Positions 27,377-35,490 are shown, counted from the stretch's first letter. The stretch: DNA of 64,000 nucleotides from Nocardioidaceae bacterium (GCA_030655315.1 JAURVT010000035.1:1-64000); one strand, 5' to 3'. Numbers and translations: made by a program. Notes: generated from the sequence alone by a model not told the origin.

Positions 27377-28696
27377 ATGAAGCCACGCCACCGGATCACC
27401 CTCCTGACGCTCGGACTGGCCCTGGCCACCGCGGTCGCCACCCTCTCCGCCCCGGCGGGCGCGACCGGCCGCACGCAGGACGCGGCGACCACCGCGGTCG
27501 CGCGCTGTCCGCAGCTGCGCCTGACCGACCAGTGGTACGGCAGCACCGGCGAGCGGCTGCAGAAGGTGATCGACCGGGTCGGCACCTGCCAGGGCAGCCC
27601 CGGACGCGGCGTGCGTCCGGTCGCGGTCTTCGACTGGGACAACACGATGATGAAGAACGACATCAGCGACCAGACGACGTTCTGGCTGCTGCGCCGGTCG
27701 CTGCTGCGCCAGCCGGCGGGCAAGGACTGGCGCACCACCAGCCGCTGGATGACGCCGGCGGCCGCGAAAGCCCTTCGTCGCGCCTGCGGGCCGCTGGCGA
27801 AGCCGGGCGAGCGGCTCTCGACGGGGAAGAAGGACCGGCGGTCCGTGGCGTGCGCCGACGAGATCCTCTCGATGCGGCTCGACCAGGAGACCACCGCGGG
27901 CAGGCCCGGGTTCGCGGGCGACTACGACCACCGCCGGATGAACGCCGGCTACGCGTGGATGGCGCAGCTGATGGCCGGACGCACACCCGCCCAGGTGCGC
28001 GAGATCGCCCGCGACGCGCGCCGTGTCGCCCTGCGCGCGAGGATCGGCGACACCTGGCGCGTCGGCAGCACCACCCAGATCAAGTGGACCCGGTACTACC
28101 GGCCGATGAAGGACCTCGTCCGGACGTTGAAGAAGGCCGGCATCGAGCCGTGGGTGATCTCGGCGTCGCCCGAGCTGTGGGCCGACGTGTGGGGGCCGGG
28201 CATCGGCGTGCCGGCGAAGCACGTCGTCGGCATCCGCACCCAGGTGGAGGACGGCCGCGTCGTCGGCCACCTGAAGGGCTGCGGCGGCTACGCCGACGGC
28301 AGCGACCAGATCATGCCGTTCGTCGAGGGCAAGCGGTGCTGGGTCAACCAGGAGATCCGTGGCATCCAGGGACGGGCGGCGCTACGCCTCGCACCGGCGG
28401 ACGTGCGGCCCGTGATCGCGGCCGGCGACGCGTCCACCGACATCACGATGGTCGCCGACGCCACCCGCGCGCACGTCGTCCTCAACCGCAACGGCGCCGA
28501 GATCATGTGCCAGGCGTACGCGAACCAGGACGGCAGGTGGCTGGTCACGCCGATGTTCATCCAGCCGCTCCCCCAGCTGCCGGGCCGGTACCCGTGCGCC
28601 ACCGAGGGCCGCGAGAAGCGCGACGGCTCGCTCGGCCCGGTCCGCGGCATCGACGGCCGGGTGATCCCCGACCAGCGGGACGCGGTCTTCGGCTGA
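27377..28696 (+). CDS. secreted HAD-superfamily phosphatase
   Basis: A 439-residue exported protein with a signal peptide (about 1-29, ending SAPAGA) and a HAD core. Motif I is FDWDNTMMKND (nucleophile Asp in DWDNT), motif II is the serine in VISASPELW, and motifs III/IV lie around LKGCGGY and AAGDASTDITMVADA. The aspartates in DxDxT and GDxxTD are present, so it should be an active phosphohydrolase outside the cell. It is divergent from cobN but has no visible link to corrinoid chemistry, and the export signal argues against the cytosolic cobalamin-phosphate phosphatase step. No clear ribosome-binding site. Confidence 0.85.
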   Translation: MKPRHRITLLTLGLALATAVATLSAPAGATGRTQDAATTAVARCPQLRLTDQWYGSTGERLQKVIDRVGTCQGSPGRGVRPVAVFDWDNTMMKNDISDQTTFWLLRRSLLRQPAGKDWRTTSRWMTPAAAKALRRACGPLAKPGERLSTGKKDRRSVACADEILSMRLDQETTAGRPGFAGDYDHRRMNAGYAWMAQLMAGRTPAQVREIARDARRVALRARIGDTWRVGSTTQIKWTRYYRPMKDLVRTLKKAGIEPWVISASPELWADVWGPGIGVPAKHVVGIRTQVEDGRVVGHLKGCGGYADGSDQIMPFVEGKRCWVNQEIRGIQGRAALRLAPADVRPVIAAGDASTDITMVADATRAHVVLNRNGAEIMCQAYANQDGRWLVTPMFIQPLPQLPGRYPCATEGREKRDGSLGPVRGIDGRVIPDQRDAVFG

Positions 28697-28760
28697 GCCG
28701 TCGGTCGGGTCGTCGGCAGGACCGGCTGGCGGGACTGGACAGCGGACCTGGGACGGCCAC

Positions 28761-28779
28761 TAAGGTGAGCCACACCTTA
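28761..28779. promoter_or_regulatory. IdeR/DtxR iron box
   Basis: TAAGGTGAGCCACACCTTA is a near-perfect 19-bp palindrome matching the actinobacterial iron-box consensus (TTAGGTTAGCCTAACCTAA type). It is framed by a second inverted repeat, GGACGG and CCGTCC, about 4-6 bp outside each arm. It lies 23 bp before the lipoprotein start, so iron-loaded IdeR/DtxR should repress that gene. Confidence 0.85.
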
Positions 28780-28801
28780 CCTGCCGTCCCAGGAGCCCGC
28801 C

Positions 28802-29839
28802 GTGCCCGTCCCGCCTCCCGCCGCCCTCTCCCGTCGCGCCCTGCTCGCCGGCGCCGCCGCCCTCGCCCTCACCGCGTGCGGGTCGGGCGGGTCGTCCGAG
28901 CAGGCCGCCCCCGCCGCGACGTCCAGCGGCGTGTTCCCCGTGACGCTCGAGCACAAGTTCGGCACCATCACGGTGCCCTCGGAGCCCCGCCGCGTCGTCG
29001 TCGCCGGGCTCACCGAGCAGGACATCGTGCTGCAGCTCGGCATCGTCCCGGTGGCCACGACGGAGTGGTACGGCGAGCAGCCGAACGCCGTGTGGCCGTG
29101 GGCGAGCGACCTGCTGGACGGCGCGAAGCCGACCGTCCTGACGCAGACTGACGGGCTGGCGTTCGAGAAGATCGCGTCGCTCGAGCCCGACCTGATCGTG
29201 GCCGTCAACGGCGGTCTCGAGCAGGCCGACTACGACAAGCTCGCCGCGATCGCCCCCACGGTCGCGGGGAGCAAGGGCACCCCGCAGTACTTCTCGCCGT
29301 GGGACGACCAGACCGTCCTCGTGGCCACCGCGCTGGGCAAGAAGGCCGAGGGCGAGAAGCTCGTCGCCGACGTGAAGGCGAGGTACGCCGCGATCGCGGA
29401 GGCCAACCCCGACTGGGAGGGCAAGACGGCGACGTTCGCGCAAGGCGCGCCGTACGAGGGCGTCCTGTACGTCTACCAGAACGGCCTGAGCACCGACTTC
29501 CTCACGATGATGGGCTTCACCATCACCGCCGGGCTGGAGAAGTACTCCCCCAACGCCGGCGAGCAGGCCCAGATCTCGGCCGAGAACCTCGACGTGATCG
29601 AGGCCGACGTGGTGCTCTTCGCCACCGAGGAGGAGGCGAACTTCGACGCGCTCCGCGAGATGGAGACGTTCGAGTCGCTGCCGGCGGTGGTGGAGAACCG
29701 GACCGTCTACACCGACGCGACCCTCGCGGGCGCCTTCTACTTCATGACGCCCCTGTCGCTCGCCTACGTCGCCGACCACCTGCCCCCGCTGCTCGAGAAG
29801 GCCGTCGCCGGCACCTCCCCCCAGGAGATGCAGGGCTGA
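28802..29839 (+). CDS. iron-siderophore ABC transporter substrate-binding lipoprotein
   Basis: A 345-residue class III periplasmic-binding-type protein anchored as a lipoprotein. The N-terminus has an RR pair (SRRALLAGAA) and the lipobox LTAC followed by a GS-rich linker. Family marks are PSEPRRVVVAGLTEQDIVLQLG, FEKIASLEPDLIVAV, YDKLAAIAPTV and a C-terminal PLSLAYVADHLPP. The GTG start has AGGAG at 28791-28795. An iron box precedes it, so the ligand is probably a ferric siderophore rather than a corrinoid. No permease or ATPase gene is adjacent, so it is an orphan binding protein here. Confidence 0.92.
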   Translation: MPVPPPAALSRRALLAGAAALALTACGSGGSSEQAAPAATSSGVFPVTLEHKFGTITVPSEPRRVVVAGLTEQDIVLQLGIVPVATTEWYGEQPNAVWPWASDLLDGAKPTVLTQTDGLAFEKIASLEPDLIVAVNGGLEQADYDKLAAIAPTVAGSKGTPQYFSPWDDQTVLVATALGKKAEGEKLVADVKARYAAIAEANPDWEGKTATFAQGAPYEGVLYVYQNGLSTDFLTMMGFTITAGLEKYSPNAGEQAQISAENLDVIEADVVLFATEEEANFDALREMETFESLPAVVENRTVYTDATLAGAFYFMTPLSLAYVADHLPPLLEKAVAGTSPQEMQG

Positions 29840-29855
29840 CCACCCCCGACTCCGG

Positions 29856-29903
29856 AGTTGTCGGTGCCTCAGGGGCCCATAGCCCGTTGAGGCACCGACA
29901 ACT
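29856..29903. terminator. perfect 16-bp-arm hairpin (element C)
   Basis: AGTTGTCGGTGCCTCA (29856-29871) pairs exactly with 29888-29903 across a 16-base loop. It shares the TGTCGGTG..CACCGACA end with elements A and B while the inner arm differs and remains complementary. It lies between the convergent lipoprotein and VTT-domain genes. Confidence 0.65.
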
Positions 29904-29921
29904 CTGGGACGGATGAGTGCG

Positions 29922-30416
29922 TCAGCTGCGGTGGGCGAGCACGAACGGGTAGACGACCACGAGGAACCGGGCGACGCGGCCGACCAGGCAGCAGATCGCG
30001 AAGTCCAGGCGACGGTTGCGGGCGGCGCCGGCGAGGACGGCGACGGCGAGCAGGGGCGGGATGCCGACGGAGGCCGAGAGCAGCACGACCCCGTTGGAGC
30101 GCCACCGGCCGTGCATGGCGGCGAGGCAGCGGTCGCTCCACTCGCCGATCCTCTGCCGCCAGCGGGGCAGCTCCTCGCGCGGGCGGCGGGGGCCCTTCTC
30201 CCTGCGCCACTCGCGGCCGCGTCGGGCCGCCTCGAACAGGATGATCTTGCCGATCGTCTGGCCGACGCCGACGCACACCGCGGCGACGTAGGCGAGCGCG
30301 GCGGGGGTCGTCGAGGCCGTGACGGCCAGCGCTGCCTCGGCGTTGACGATCGGCACGAGCGCCGACAGCACCCCGGTGCCGACGGCCGCCGCGACGACGC
30401 CCAGCCAGTCGAGCAC
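29922..30416 (-). CDS. VTT/SNARE-associated-like small membrane protein
   Basis: A 164-residue multi-helix membrane protein with the pattern of the YqaA/DedA-like VTT group: a first hydrophobic hairpin (about 2-55), a charged cytosolic loop (about 64-100, RRGREWRREKGPRRPREELP) and a second pair of helices with SVGIPPLLAVAVLAG. Its function is unknown; relatives move lipids or act in membrane homeostasis. The GTG start at 30416 lies 3 bp after the stop of the CDP-alcohol phosphatidyltransferase, so the two membrane-lipid-type genes form an operon. Confidence 0.75.
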   Translation of the reverse strand: MLDWLGVVAAAVGTGVLSALVPIVNAEAALAVTASTTPAALAYVAAVCVGVGQTIGKIILFEAARRGREWRREKGPRRPREELPRWRQRIGEWSDRCLAAMHGRWRSNGVVLLSASVGIPPLLAVAVLAGAARNRRLDFAICCLVGRVARFLVVVYPFVLAHRS

Positions 30417-30419
30417 GGG

Positions 30420-31031
30420 TCAGGCCGCTGCGGCGTCCTCGGCGGTGACGAGCCGCAGCACCGCCCGCGCCGTCCAGATCTTGATGGCGACCTGGGCGAT
30501 CGCGATCGCCAGCGCGACGGGCAGCGAGCCGGCGGCGACGGCCAGGACGAGCGCCATGGTGTTGATGGTCTTGATCGGCACCGACCAGTTCCAGCGCCAG
30601 ATGGTGCGGTCGACCTCGTAGAAGTAGTTGGGGCTGACGATGGGCCAGCGCAGGAAGCACAGCGACAGCACCGAGTCGAGCACCATGAACTGCAGGAAGT
30701 AGATGAGCAGCGCGGGCGCCAGCTCCGGACGCAGCATGAGCAGGCCCGAGATCAGCACGGCGCAGCAGGCGCGGTCGCTGAGGATGTCGAACACCGCGCC
30801 GAGACGGGTCTCCTGCCCGAACCAGCGGGCGACGTTGCCGTCGAGCGAGTCGCCGACCCAGTACACGGCGTACGCGATCGCGAGCAGCACCCACGAGCGC
30901 TCCATGATCCCGGCGAACCCGATGGCGATCGCGGCGACCGTGCGCACCGCGGTGACGTAGTTGGCAGCCGTGCCGACGGGCGCGCCGCCCCAGGTGAGGC
31001 GGGGGCGTGCCGTGGTGGCGCTGGAGGTCAT
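30420..31031 (-). CDS. CDP-alcohol phosphatidyltransferase family membrane protein
   Basis: A 203-residue integral membrane enzyme that should transfer a phosphatidyl group from a CDP-alcohol to an acceptor alcohol. The catalytic signature DGxxAR-x8-G-x3-D-x3-D is visible at about 63-85 as DGNVARWFGQETRLGAVFDI followed by LSD. About five to six membrane helices follow. The acceptor cannot be told from sequence. ATG 31031 has TAGGGT exactly 6 nt upstream, a leaderless arrangement identical to pgm. It is divergent from cobG and leads the VTT-protein gene. Confidence 0.88.
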   Translation of the reverse strand: MTSSATTARPRLTWGGAPVGTAANYVTAVRTVAAIAIGFAGIMERSWVLLAIAYAVYWVGDSLDGNVARWFGQETRLGAVFDILSDRACCAVLISGLLMLRPELAPALLIYFLQFMVLDSVLSLCFLRWPIVSPNYFYEVDRTIWRWNWSVPIKTINTMALVLAVAAGSLPVALAIAIAQVAIKIWTARAVLRLVTAEDAAAA

Positions 31032-31122
31032 GGCGCCACCCTAGATCGGTTGCGTCACGAGGCCGATCCGACCGGCCGGACGGGCGCCGGGAGGCCTCGA
31101 ACGGCTGTGCGACCATGACGGC

Positions 31123-32025
31123 GTGCTGCGGACGAGGACGGACCGGTGCCCGGGCGTGCTGCGTCCCTGGCCCGCCGACGACGGTGCGCTGGTGCGGCTG
31201 CGGCTCCCCGGCGGACGTCTGTCGACCGCTCAGCTCGAGGCCCTCGCCGAGCTGGCCGACGTGCACGCCGACGGCCGCCTGCACCTCACGTCGCGCGCCA
31301 ACGTCCAGCTGCGCGGGGTCGACACCGACGACGACGGCGCGCCCGTCGCGACGTTCGTCGACGCGCTCCGCGAGGCGGGCCTGCTGCCGTCGCCCGCGCA
31401 CGACCTCGTCCGCAACCTCGCCTGCTCGCCCCTGACGGGCTACCGCGGCGGCCTGGTCGACCTGCGCCGCACGCTGGCCGACCTCGACGCGCGGCTGCTC
31501 GCGACCCCGGTGCTCGCCGACCTGCCCGGCAAGTTCCTCCTCGCTCTCGACGACGGCCGCCTCGACGTCGCGGCCGACGGCGCCGACCTCACCGCGGTGG
31601 CCCAGGACGCGCGCACCGCCCGCGTCGTCGTGGGCGACCTCGACGCCGGCACCGTCCCGCTCGCCGACGTGGTCGAGACGCTCGTCGGGCTGGCGCACGC
31701 GTTCCTCGCCGCCCGCGGGGAGGGCGACGACGGCGCGTGGCACGTCGTCGAGCTGCCGGGGAGCGGTCGTGAGCTCGTCGGCGACCTGCCCACCTGGCGG
31801 CGGCCCGAGCACCGCGAGCCGGAGGTCCGCGGCCTGCTGCCGCAGGACGACGGCGGCCGCTACCTGTGCCTGGGCGTGCCCGACGCGGTGCTGACGTCCG
31901 ACGCGGCCCGCCGCGTGGCGGCCGTGGCCGGCGTCGAGGTCGTCGTGACCCCCGACCGCGGGCTCGTCCTGCCGTCCCTGCCCCACCCCGAGACCGCGCA
32001 GCGCGCGCTGGAGGACCTGCGGTGA
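31123..32025 (+). CDS. cobG: precorrin-3B synthase CobG, C-terminally short
   Basis: Monooxygenase-like enzyme of the aerobic pathway that prepares precorrin-3A for ring contraction. The 300 residues contain the CobG/nitrite-sulfite-reductase ferredoxin-like domain (LRLPGGRLSTAQLEALAELA, then HLTSRANVQLRGV), the LVRNLACSPLTGYRGG segment and a second half-domain ending PDRGLVLPSLPHPETA. It stops there, where relatives continue with a C-terminal cysteine motif of the type CxGxPGC that ligates the Fe-S/siroheme centre; no CxxxC is present. The start is GTG 31123. The stop overlaps the cobH start (GTGA). No riboswitch is seen upstream. Confidence 0.82.
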   Translation: MLRTRTDRCPGVLRPWPADDGALVRLRLPGGRLSTAQLEALAELADVHADGRLHLTSRANVQLRGVDTDDDGAPVATFVDALREAGLLPSPAHDLVRNLACSPLTGYRGGLVDLRRTLADLDARLLATPVLADLPGKFLLALDDGRLDVAADGADLTAVAQDARTARVVVGDLDAGTVPLADVVETLVGLAHAFLAARGEGDDGAWHVVELPGSGRELVGDLPTWRRPEHREPEVRGLLPQDDGGRYLCLGVPDAVLTSDAARRVAAVAGVEVVVTPDRGLVLPSLPHPETAQRALEDLR

Positions 32026-32768
32026 CCCGCACGACCACCGACCACCCGACCCCGGCCGAGACCGCGATGACCGGCGCGGCTCCCGTCGGTGCCGTGCCCA
32101 CCGGCGCGACGCCGGACGTCGAGCCCGTCCGCCCGACGCGCCGCTACGACTACGTGCCGCACGGCGCCGACATCTACGAGGCGTCGTTCGCGATGATCCG
32201 CGCCGAGGCCGACCTGACGGGCGTGCCGGCGTCGGCGGAGAAGGTCGCGGTGCGGATGATCCACGCGTGCGGCCAGGTGGACCTCGCGCCCGACCTGCTG
32301 ATCCACCCCGACCTCGTGCCCGCCGCACGCGACGCGCTGCAGGCCGGCGCGCCGGTGCTCACCGACGCCAACATGGTGGCCTCGGGCGTCACCCGTGCCC
32401 GGCTCCCGCTCGACAACGACGTGGTCTGCACCCTGCGCGACCAGCGCGTGCCCGACCTCGCCCGCGCCTGGGGCACCACCCGGTCCGCCGCCGCGGTGTC
32501 GCTGTGGGCCGACCGGCTGGACGGCGCCGTGGTCGCGATCGGCAACGCCCCGACCGCGCTGTTCCACCTGCTCGAGCTGCTCGCCGACGGCGCCCCCCGT
32601 CCGGCCGCCATCATCGGCGTGCCCGTCGGGTTCATCGGGGCCGCCGAGTCCAAGGAGGCGCTCGCGGCCTTCGCTCCGGCCGTGCCGTACCTCGCGGTGC
32701 GCGGGCGGCGCGGCGGGTCCGCGATGGCGGCGGGCGCCGTCAACGCGATCGCGCAGGAGCGGGAGTGA
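32022..32768 (+). CDS. cobH: precorrin-8X methylmutase
   Basis: Moves the C11 methyl group to C12 to form hydrogenobyrinic acid, without a cofactor. After a 45-residue low-complexity N-terminus, the 248-residue protein has the family sequence IYEASFAMIRAEADL, the catalytic-histidine segment RMIHACGQVDLA, ILTDANMV-like VLTDANMVASGV and the C-terminal PVGFIGAAESKEAL. I chose the GTG at 32022 overlapping the cobG stop; ATG 32067-32069 would also give a complete domain. It is overlapped at its end by cobIJ (GTGA), so cobG-cobH-cobIJ are tightly coupled. Confidence 0.95.
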   Translation: MTRTTTDHPTPAETAMTGAAPVGAVPTGATPDVEPVRPTRRYDYVPHGADIYEASFAMIRAEADLTGVPASAEKVAVRMIHACGQVDLAPDLLIHPDLVPAARDALQAGAPVLTDANMVASGVTRARLPLDNDVVCTLRDQRVPDLARAWGTTRSAAAVSLWADRLDGAVVAIGNAPTALFHLLELLADGAPRPAAIIGVPVGFIGAAESKEALAAFAPAVPYLAVRGRRGGSAMAAGAVNAIAQERE

Positions 32769-34294
32769 GCGGGCGCCTGTTCGGCGTCGGCGTCGGCCCG
32801 GGCGACCCCGGGCTGGTGACGCTGCGCGCCGCCGAGCTCGTGCGCGGCGCCGACGTCGTGGCCTACCACTCCGGCACGCACCGCTCGTCGATCGCGCGCG
32901 GGATCGCCGACGCCGCCGGCCTGCTGCACGACGGGCAGGTCGAGGAGAACCTCGTCTACCCCGTCACCACCGGCACCACCGACCACCCCGGCGGGTACGC
33001 CGGTGCGATGGCCGACTTCTACACCGAGTGCGCCGAGCGGCTCGAGAAGCACCTCGCCGCCGGCCTGACGGTCGTGGTGCTGGCCGAGGGCGACCCGCTG
33101 TTCTACGGGTCCTACATGTACCTGCACGACCGGCTGTCCGGCCGCTACGAGACCCGGGTCGTCCCCGGCGTGACGTCGGTGTCGGCGGCGTCGGCGGCGG
33201 TCGCGTCGCCGCTCGTCCGGCAGACCGACGTGCTGACGATCCTGCCGGGCACCCTGCCCGAGCCCGAGCTCGCGCGTCGCCTCGCCGACACCGAGGGCGC
33301 GGTGATCATGAAGCTCGGCCGGACTTTCGCCGCGGTGCGGCGCGCGCTCGCGTCGGCCGGTCGCCTGGACGAGGCGCTGTACGTCGAGCGCGCGTCGACG
33401 GGCCGCGAGGTCACGCGTCGCGCCGCCGACGTCGACCCCGACACCGTCCCCTACTTCTCGATCGTGCTCGTGCCGGGCGACACCGCCCCGCAGCGCACCC
33501 GGTACGAGGCCGACGCGTCCGACGTCGAGGTGGGGGCCCCCGCGGCGGCGGCCGAGGTGCTGGTCGTCGGCCTGGGGCCCGGGCCCGACCGCTGGGTGAC
33601 GCCGGAGGTGACCGAGGCGCTCGCCGGCGTCGGCCACGTCGTCGGCTACGCGCCGTACGTCGACCGCGTGCCGCAGCGCGAGGGCCTCGTCCGGCACGCG
33701 TCGGGCAACACCGTCGAGGTCGACCGCGCCCGTCTGGCCCTCGACCTCGCCCGCTCCGGCGAGCGCGTCGCCGTCGTCTCCGGCGGCGACGCCGGCGTCT
33801 TCGGCATGGCCTCGGCGGTCTACGAGGCGCTCGACGTCGCGGTGGCCGAGGACCCGGCGTACGCGTCCGTGGCCGTGCGCGTGCTGCCCGGGGTGTCGGC
33901 CGTGCAGGCCGTCGCCGCCCGTGCGGGCGCGCCGGTGGGCGGCGACTTCGCGGTGATGAGCCTGTCGGACCGGCTCAAGCCGTGGTCGCTGATCGAGCGA
34001 CGTCTGCGCGCCGTGGCCGAGGCCGACCTCGCGCTCGCCGTCTACAACCCGGCGTCCCGCTCGCGCACCACGCAGGTCGCCGACATGCAGCGCGTCCTGC
34101 TCGAGGTGCACGACCCGTCGGTCGTGGTGGTCGTCGGGCGCGACGTGGGCCGTGCCGAGGAGTCCCTGGTGGTCACCACGCTGGGCGAGCTCGACCCGTC
34201 GTCGATCGACATGAAGTGCCTGCTCGTGATCGGCTCGTCCAGCACCCGCGTCGGCCCCACCGGCGCCGCGTGGACGCCCCGCTCGACGCCGTAG
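32765..34294 (+). CDS. cobIJ: CobI-CobJ fusion: precorrin-2 C20- and precorrin-3B C17-methyltransferase
   Basis: Two tetrapyrrole methylases in one 509-residue chain. The CobI half (about 1-245) starts FGVGVGPGDPGLVTLRA and has VVVLAEGDPLFYGSYMYLHD. The CobJ half (about 258-509) starts VVGLGPGPDRWVTPEV and has AVVSGGDAGVFGMAS and YNPASRSRTTQ. Together they methylate C20 of precorrin-2 and perform the ring contraction with C17 methylation of precorrin-3B. Such CobIJ fusions are known in actinobacteria. The GTG start overlaps the cobH stop. A long hairpin (34325-34416) follows the gene. Confidence 0.95.
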   Translation: MSGRLFGVGVGPGDPGLVTLRAAELVRGADVVAYHSGTHRSSIARGIADAAGLLHDGQVEENLVYPVTTGTTDHPGGYAGAMADFYTECAERLEKHLAAGLTVVVLAEGDPLFYGSYMYLHDRLSGRYETRVVPGVTSVSAASAAVASPLVRQTDVLTILPGTLPEPELARRLADTEGAVIMKLGRTFAAVRRALASAGRLDEALYVERASTGREVTRRAADVDPDTVPYFSIVLVPGDTAPQRTRYEADASDVEVGAPAAAAEVLVVGLGPGPDRWVTPEVTEALAGVGHVVGYAPYVDRVPQREGLVRHASGNTVEVDRARLALDLARSGERVAVVSGGDAGVFGMASAVYEALDVAVAEDPAYASVAVRVLPGVSAVQAVAARAGAPVGGDFAVMSLSDRLKPWSLIERRLRAVAEADLALAVYNPASRSRTTQVADMQRVLLEVHDPSVVVVVGRDVGRAEESLVVTTLGELDPSSIDMKCLLVIGSSSTRVGPTGAAWTPRSTP

Positions 34295-34324
34295 CCCCGG
34301 GTCCGGCCCGCGTCCCGATCACCC

Positions 34325-34416
34325 GTCGGATTCCCAGGTAGGCACGGTCTTCCGACAGGACCATGGAGAGTTCTCCGTGGTCCTGTCGGTCTCCCGTGCC
34401 TACCTGGGAATCCGAC
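34325..34416. terminator. 92-bp nested long hairpin (element D)
   Basis: The outer arms are 23 perfect pairs (34325-34347 with 34394-34416). The inner arms are 18 pairs with one G-T wobble (34352-34369 with 34372-34389), separated by a symmetric 4-base internal loop. The inner arm carries CCGACAG..CTGTCGG. It lies between convergent cobIJ and the OsmC gene, six bases from the latter's stop. It would fold as one ~45-bp stem in RNA of either strand. Confidence 0.8.
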
Positions 34417-34422
34417 GCCCGG

Positions 34423-34848
34423 TCAGAGGACCTGGAGCTCGACCGGGACGCCGGACAGCGCGCGGCCGACGGGGCACTGCTCCTTGGCCTGGCGGGCCGC
34501 CTCGGCGACCGCGTCGACGTCGAGGCCGGGCACGACGGCGCGGACGGTGAGCGCGATGCCGGTGAGGTCGAAGTCGACGTCGGGACCGCCCTGCGTGACC
34601 CGCGCGCCGACGTCGATCGACTCCGGCGGCGTGCCCCCGAAGGTCAGGATCGCCGAGAGCTGCATGGCGAAGCAGGCGGCGTGGGCCGCGGCGAGGAGCT
34701 CCTCGGGGCCGGTGCCGTCGGGGGTGTCCGAGGCGCGTCGGTCGAGGCTGAAGCCCAGCTCGGCCGCGCCGCTCGTCGTCAGCGCGACGGTGCCCTCGCC
34801 GTCGGGGAGGGACCCGGTCCACCGTGCTCGTGCCTCGCGCGTCGCCAT
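34423..34848 (-). CDS. osmC: OsmC-family peroxiredoxin
   Basis: Thiol-dependent (hydro)peroxide reductase of 141 residues. The two redox cysteines are visible in AAHAACFAMQLSAIL and KEQCPVGRAL, and the N-terminus WTGSLPDGEGTVAL is typical of OsmC itself rather than Ohr. A Shine-Dalgarno AGGTGAG lies just upstream of ATG 34848. It stands alone between hairpin element D and an unknown membrane protein gene. Confidence 0.93.
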   Translation of the reverse strand: MATREARARWTGSLPDGEGTVALTTSGAAELGFSLDRRASDTPDGTGPEELLAAAHAACFAMQLSAILTFGGTPPESIDVGARVTQGGPDVDFDLTGIALTVRAVVPGLDVDAVAEAARQAKEQCPVGRALSGVPVELQVL

Positions 34849-34938
34849 GGGCTCACCTGTCTGCTCGGGGCCCCGCGGTCGGCGGCCGTGACCTGATCAT
34901 CGGTCCCACCGGTCCGGTCGACAACTCATGACCGCCGG

Positions 34939-35490
34939 CTACCAGCGGACGGGCGGGGTGAGGCCCTCCACGACGGTGCGGACGTGACCGGCGTTGGAGC
35001 CGTAGTCGACGAGCGTCGTCCGCAGGCGGGGCCGGCTGGCCACCTGGACGAGGGTCGAGCCCTGCCCCTCGGCCTGGAGCGTCACCGTGACGACGTCGCC
35101 CCAGCTCCACCAGCTCGGCCGGGTGGTCACGGTCAGCGTGCCCGCGGCGGGGTCCTCCTGGGCGTGCGAGCCGGCGAGGTGCCACAGCACGTTGCGGGCC
35201 TGCAGCACCACGTCGTGCACCGGGATCGCGACCCGCATCCGGTGCGACGGCCTGGTGCCGCCCGCGAGCGGGGCGCCGGTGCGGGTGCGACGCATCTGGT
35301 CGACCACCGTCACGAACACCGCCATGAAGAGCCCGAAGAACAGGCCCGACGCGAGGCCGCCGACCACGCCCGCCGTCAGGGCCGAGTCGCGGCCGTCGGT
35401 CGAGATCGCGAGGTAGAGGCCCATGAACACGCCGAACGGCAGCCCCATCAGCGCGAAGACCTTGAGGGCGAGGGTGGCGCGCGGCGTCAT
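34939..35490 (-). CDS. hypothetical membrane protein
   Basis: A 183-residue protein I do not recognise. Two membrane helices (about 8-28 and 37-62) form an N-terminal hairpin, followed by a soluble domain of about 115 residues with alternating hydrophobic beta-strand pattern (MRVAIPVHDVVLQARNVL, GTLTVTTRPSW, TLVQVASRPRLRTTLVDYG). A GGAGG ribosome-binding site precedes ATG 35490. It lies downstream of cobL-cobM's end on the same strand but is separated from the cobM stop by being upstream of neither promoter, so it is probably independent. Confidence 0.65.
   Translation of the reverse strand: MTPRATLALKVFALMGLPFGVFMGLYLAISTDGRDSALTAGVVGGLASGLFFGLFMAVFVTVVDQMRRTRTGAPLAGGTRPSHRMRVAIPVHDVVLQARNVLWHLAGSHAQEDPAAGTLTVTTRPSWWSWGDVVTVTLQAEGQGSTLVQVASRPRLRTTLVDYGSNAGHVRTVVEGLTPPVRW

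Noticed and set aside
27377-28696. HAD protein as the missing cobalamin-pathway phosphatase
   Set aside because: It has a signal peptide and is therefore exported, whereas the corrinoid steps are cytosolic or at the inner membrane face.
28802-29839. BtuF-like cobalamin-binding protein
   Set aside because: Its gene carries an IdeR/DtxR iron box and no cobalamin riboswitch, so a ferric-siderophore ligand is more likely despite the location inside the cobalamin locus.
32022-32140. Frameshift hiding the C-terminal part of CobG
   Set aside because: No frame after the CobG stop encodes a cysteine-rich cluster motif; the region is the in-frame N-terminus of CobH.
34325-34416. Insertion sequence end or transposon remnant
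   Set aside because: There is no transposase fragment and no obvious target duplication at the edges; it is reported as a hairpin only.
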